Assembly: GCF_014268585.2 (NCBI RefSeq)
Contig: NZ_CP077092.1
Coordinates: forward strand, 2,480,001 to 2,544,000
DNA: 64,000 nucleotides
Direction: 5' to 3'
Origin: Pseudomonas iranensis
GTDB taxonomy: Bacteria; Pseudomonadota; Gammaproteobacteria; Pseudomonadales; Pseudomonadaceae
Under the pieces are notes generated by a model, which did not search any database, was not told the DNA's origin, and was given only the letters and a program-made list of their open reading frames with translations. Made by a program: the position numbers and the translations under genes. Positions 61,509-64,000 of the stretch are shown here, in pieces. Position 1 is the first letter of the stretch. Each line of letters opens with the position of its first letter.

Positions 61509-62339
61509 TCACCCGCGAATAAACGCCAACAAATCCGCATTGATCGTTTCCGCTTGCGTCGTCGGCATGCCATGCGGGAAGCCGGGATACGACTTCAGTG
61601 TGCCGTTGGGCAGCAGTTTCGCCGATAACGGTGCGGAGTTGGCGTAGGGCACGATCTGGTCATCCTCGCCGTGCATGACCAGCACCGGCACGGTGACTTT
61701 TTTCAGGTCTTCGGTGAAGTCGGTCTGCGAGAACGCGACGATGCCGTCGTAGTGCGCCTTGGCGCCGCCGATCATGCCCTGGCGCCACCAGTTGGCGATG
61801 ATCCCTTCCGCCGGCTCGGCGCCCGGGCGGTTGTAGCCGTAGAAAGGTCCGCTCGGCACATCGCGATAGAACTGCGCGCGATTCGCCGCCAACTGCGCTT
61901 GAAAGCCATCGAACACCGATTTCGGCAAACCGCCGGGGTTGCTTTCGGTCTGCACCATCAGCGGTGGCACGGCGCTGATCAATACCGCTTTGCTGACCTT
62001 GTCCTGACCATGCCGGGCGATGTAATGGATCACTTCGCCGCCGCCGGTGGAATGGCCGACGTGCACCACGTTGCTCGTACCCAGATGATTGACCACGGCC
62101 AGCACATCGTCGGCGTAGTGGTCCATGTCGTGGCCGTCCCAGACCTGGCTGGAGCGCCCGTGCCCGCGTCGATCATGGGCAATCACCCGAAAGCCCTGTG
62201 CCAGGAAAAACAGCATCTGCGCGTCCCAGTCATCCGAACTGAGGGGCCAGCCGTGGTGGAAGTGGATCACCGGCGCGTCGCGCGGGCCCCAGTCCTTATA
62301 GAAGATATCGACGCCGTCTCGAGTGGTGACAAAGCCCAT
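61509..62339 (-). CDS. Alpha/beta hydrolase (non-heme chloroperoxidase/arylesterase type)
   Basis: 276 residues. Triad: Ser in VGHSTGGG, Asp in HGEDDQIVPY and His in GFPHGMP; oxyanion stretch HHGWPLSSDDWD. Non-heme haloperoxidase-type esterases have exactly this set (FYKDWG, DRRGHGRSSQ). They hydrolyse small esters and can make peracids; the natural substrate is unknown. Cytoplasmic. The upstream 247 bp lie between it and the divergent iorA-like gene and hold the promoters of both. Confidence 0.9.
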   Translation of the reverse strand: MGFVTTRDGVDIFYKDWGPRDAPVIHFHHGWPLSSDDWDAQMLFFLAQGFRVIAHDRRGHGRSSQVWDGHDMDHYADDVLAVVNHLGTSNVVHVGHSTGGGEVIHYIARHGQDKVSKAVLISAVPPLMVQTESNPGGLPKSVFDGFQAQLAANRAQFYRDVPSGPFYGYNRPGAEPAEGIIANWWRQGMIGGAKAHYDGIVAFSQTDFTEDLKKVTVPVLVMHGEDDQIVPYANSAPLSAKLLPNGTLKSYPGFPHGMPTTQAETINADLLAFIRG

Positions 62340-62586
62340 ATTCGTTACTCCTGACCTGTGATGGACAACCGCGATGTACGCGGACCGTTTGCGCAGAGGT
62401 ACGACGACTCACTGCGAGCCGCTATCAACTGTAGGAGCAATGCCGGGGTCTGCATGACCGCTGGTCACAACGTCTGGCTTCAAGCGCAAATTAGGCTTTG
62501 CTGAAAGGGATAAGCGCGGGCGTCCGTAGGTTTTTGCGATCACAGCGACGCCCCTTTGCAATACGTGAGTCTGAGGAAATCACCCG

Positions 62587-63042
62587 ATGCTGACCCTGAA
62601 TATCAATGGCAAGGATCAGGAGCTCGATGTCCCCGCCGACATGCCGCTGCTCTGGGTTCTGCGCGATGTCGCGCACCTGACCGGGACCAAGTTCGGTTGC
62701 GGCATGGCCCAGTGCGGCGCCTGCACCGTACATGTCGACGGCGCGCCATTACGTTCCTGTATCACTCCGGCCACTGCGGTCGCCCACGGGCAGAAAATCC
62801 TCACCATCGAGGGCCTTTCCACCGATGGCTCGCACCCGGTGCAGCAGGCCTGGGCCGAGCTGGACGTGGTGCAGTGCGGTTATTGCCAGTCCGGGCAGAT
62901 CATGTCCGCCGCCGCGTTGCTGGCGAAAATCCCCAAACCCACCGACAGCGATATCGATCAGGCGCTCTCCGGCAATATCTGCCGCTGCGGCACCTATCCG
63001 CGCATTCGCGCAGCGGTCAAACGCGCCGCCGAAATCGGCTGA
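62587..63042 (+). CDS. [2Fe-2S] small subunit of a molybdenum hydroxylase (IorA-like)
   Basis: 151 residues. N-terminal plant-type [2Fe-2S] site ([15 protein letters not shown]) and the second C-terminal cluster ([10 protein letters not shown] and CRCGTYPRI). Carries electrons from the molybdenum centre in the large subunit encoded next, 22 bases on. Such pairs (isoquinoline 1-oxidoreductase type) hydroxylate N-heterocycles or aldehydes; the substrate here is open. Confidence 0.93.
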   Translation: MLTLNINGKDQELDVPADMPLLWVLRDVAHLTGTKFGCGMAQCGACTVHVDGAPLRSCITPATAVAHGQKILTIEGLSTDGSHPVQQAWAELDVVQCGYCQSGQIMSAAALLAKIPKPTDSDIDQALSGNICRCGTYPRIRAAVKRAAEIG

Positions 63043-63064
63043 GTCATTCTCTGGGAGAGGAACG

Positions 63065-64000
63065 ATGGACAGTCCCGTATCGCGTCGCGGGTTTCTCAAG
63101 GGCAGCGCACTGTTAAGCGGCGGCTTGATGGTGGCGTTCGTGGTGCCGGGGGCCAATCGCTTTGCCCGGGCGGCAGAAAATCAGAACAAGACCTTCGCGC
63201 CCAACGCGTTCCTGCGCATCGCGGCGGACAACAGCGTCACCGTGCTGCTCGGCCATTCAGAAATGGGCCAGGGCATCTGGACCGGCCTGACCATGCTGAT
63301 CGCCGAAGAACTGGACGCCGACTGGTCGAAAATCCGCGTTGAGCACTCGCCAGCCTCGGCGGCCGATTACGGCTTGCCGGCGTTTGGCGGCATGCAGATC
63401 ACCGGCGGCTCGACGTCGACCTGGATGGAATTCGACCGCTACCGACTGGCCGGGGCGACGGCGCGGCAGATGCTCGTGGAAGCCGCAGCGAAACGCTTCG
63501 ACGTCGCGCCATCGACGATTCGCACGGAGTCCGGCGTGGTCATCGCCGGGGACCAACGCGCGACCTACGGCGAACTGGCCGATGCCGCCGGGCAACTGCC
63601 GGTGCCGGATCCGAAAACCATTACCTTCAAGGAAGCCAAGGACTGGAAAGTCATCGGCAAACCGACCAAGCGCCTCGACACCCCGGAAAAGATCACCGGC
63701 CGCGCCAGGTTCGGCATGGACGTGCAGTTCGAAGGCCTGATGACCGCGATGGTCGCCCGCGCCCCGGTGTTCGGTGCCACGGTGAAATCCTTCGAAGGCG
63801 CCGCAGCGCTGGCGATTCCCGGCGTGCACAAGGTGGTGCAGGTGCCCAGCGGAGTAGCGGTGGTGGCCGAGCATTTCTGGGCGGCGAAGCTGGGCCGTGA
63901 TGCGCTCAAGGTTGACTGGGATCTCGGGGCGCTGGCCGACATGAGCAGTGAAAAACTGCTGGAGAGTTTCCGCAAACTGGCGGCGACGCCGGGCACTTCC
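63065..64000 (+). CDS. Molybdopterin large subunit of the hydroxylase (IorB-like), cut by window end
   Basis: First 312 codons of a longer gene, open to the last base. The ATG at 63065 is preceded by GAGAGGA. A Tat signal is present (SRRGFLKG, then a hydrophobic stretch SALLSGGLMVAFVVPG), so the complex is exported folded to the periplasm. Next come the early family motifs GHSEMGQGIWTGL and the FGGMQITGGSTST segment. The molybdopterin-binding half lies outside the window. Substrate unknown. Confidence 0.92.
   Translation, partial: MDSPVSRRGFLKGSALLSGGLMVAFVVPGANRFARAAENQNKTFAPNAFLRIAADNSVTVLLGHSEMGQGIWTGLTMLIAEELDADWSKIRVEHSPASAADYGLPAFGGMQITGGSTSTWMEFDRYRLAGATARQMLVEAAAKRFDVAPSTIRTESGVVIAGDQRATYGELADAAGQLPVPDPKTITFKEAKDWKVIGKPTKRLDTPEKITGRARFGMDVQFEGLMTAMVARAPVFGATVKSFEGAAALAIPGVHKVVQVPSGVAVVAEHFWAAKLGRDALKVDWDLGALADMSSEKLLESFRKLAATPGTS

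Overview
The window is about 64 kb of a high-GC Pseudomonas chromosome, most likely from the P. fluorescens group. This rests on gene content (bphO-bphP, glcDEF, SdsA-type sulfatase, an orphan hcp-vgrG-rhs island, hglS, two-subunit AruF/AruG-like proteins, cobF). It also rests on many short intergenic palindromes of the REP type found in this group. No rRNA, tRNA, CRISPR array, insertion sequence or phage was seen. The first gene (an AraC regulator) and the last (molybdenum hydroxylase large subunit) are cut by the window edges.

Layout. 0-7 kb: AraC regulator end, secreted alkylsulfatase, and an AttEFGH-like ABC system (ATPase, fused permease, lipocalin-like lipoprotein). 7-10 kb: a composite repeat, three small proteins, a candidate structured sRNA with a two-way terminator, and a glycosyltransferase. 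10-22.5 kb (minus strand): a type VI secretion effector island, hcp-vgrG-DUF4123 chaperone-rhs-immunity, followed by two displaced Rhs C-terminal cassettes. The nearer one is nearly intact and the farther one is decayed. A sigma-54-like promoter and three palindromic boxes lie upstream of hcp. 22.6-30.4 kb: hglS (lysine/2-oxoadipate catabolism), glcFED (glycolate oxidase), and an esterase with a Baeyer-Villiger-type monooxygenase. 30.5-35.6 kb: MASE2-GGDEF diguanylate cyclase, CPG2-like peptidase, and a small-protein/HPF/baeRF3-like cluster that looks like a stress or ribosome-hibernation module. 35.8-44 kb (minus strand): an RpiR-controlled amine or amino-acid catabolic cluster (isochorismatase-like amidase, PuuA-like ligase, formylglutamate-amidohydrolase-like protein, PuuP-like importer, AruF- and AruG-like acyltransferase subunits, oxaloacetate-decarboxylase-like protein). 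44-49.8 kb: cobF with a divergent histidine phosphatase, then an acetoacetate operon (CoA-transferase A and B, thiolase) with a divergent LysR regulator. 49.9-55.4 kb: alkylation repair (AlkA-like, Ada), a VOC protein, a YbdK ligase, a small disordered protein and malate:quinone oxidoreductase. 55.6-58.4 kb: the bacteriophytochrome pair bphO-bphP. 58.6-64 kb: LysE exporter, AraC regulator, GFA protein, a second composite repeat, an alpha/beta hydrolase and an iorAB-like molybdenum hydroxylase.

Most unusual parts. The Rhs array carries two toxin tips I cannot assign and a 538-bp tract of perfect identity inside diverged flanks, which looks like gene conversion. The hcp upstream region looks like a sigma-54 enhancer and promoter. 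The RpiR cluster has no pathway I can name. The two composite intergenic repeats (about 7.1-7.7 and 60.8-61.3 kb) share a hairpin whose two arms have changed together.
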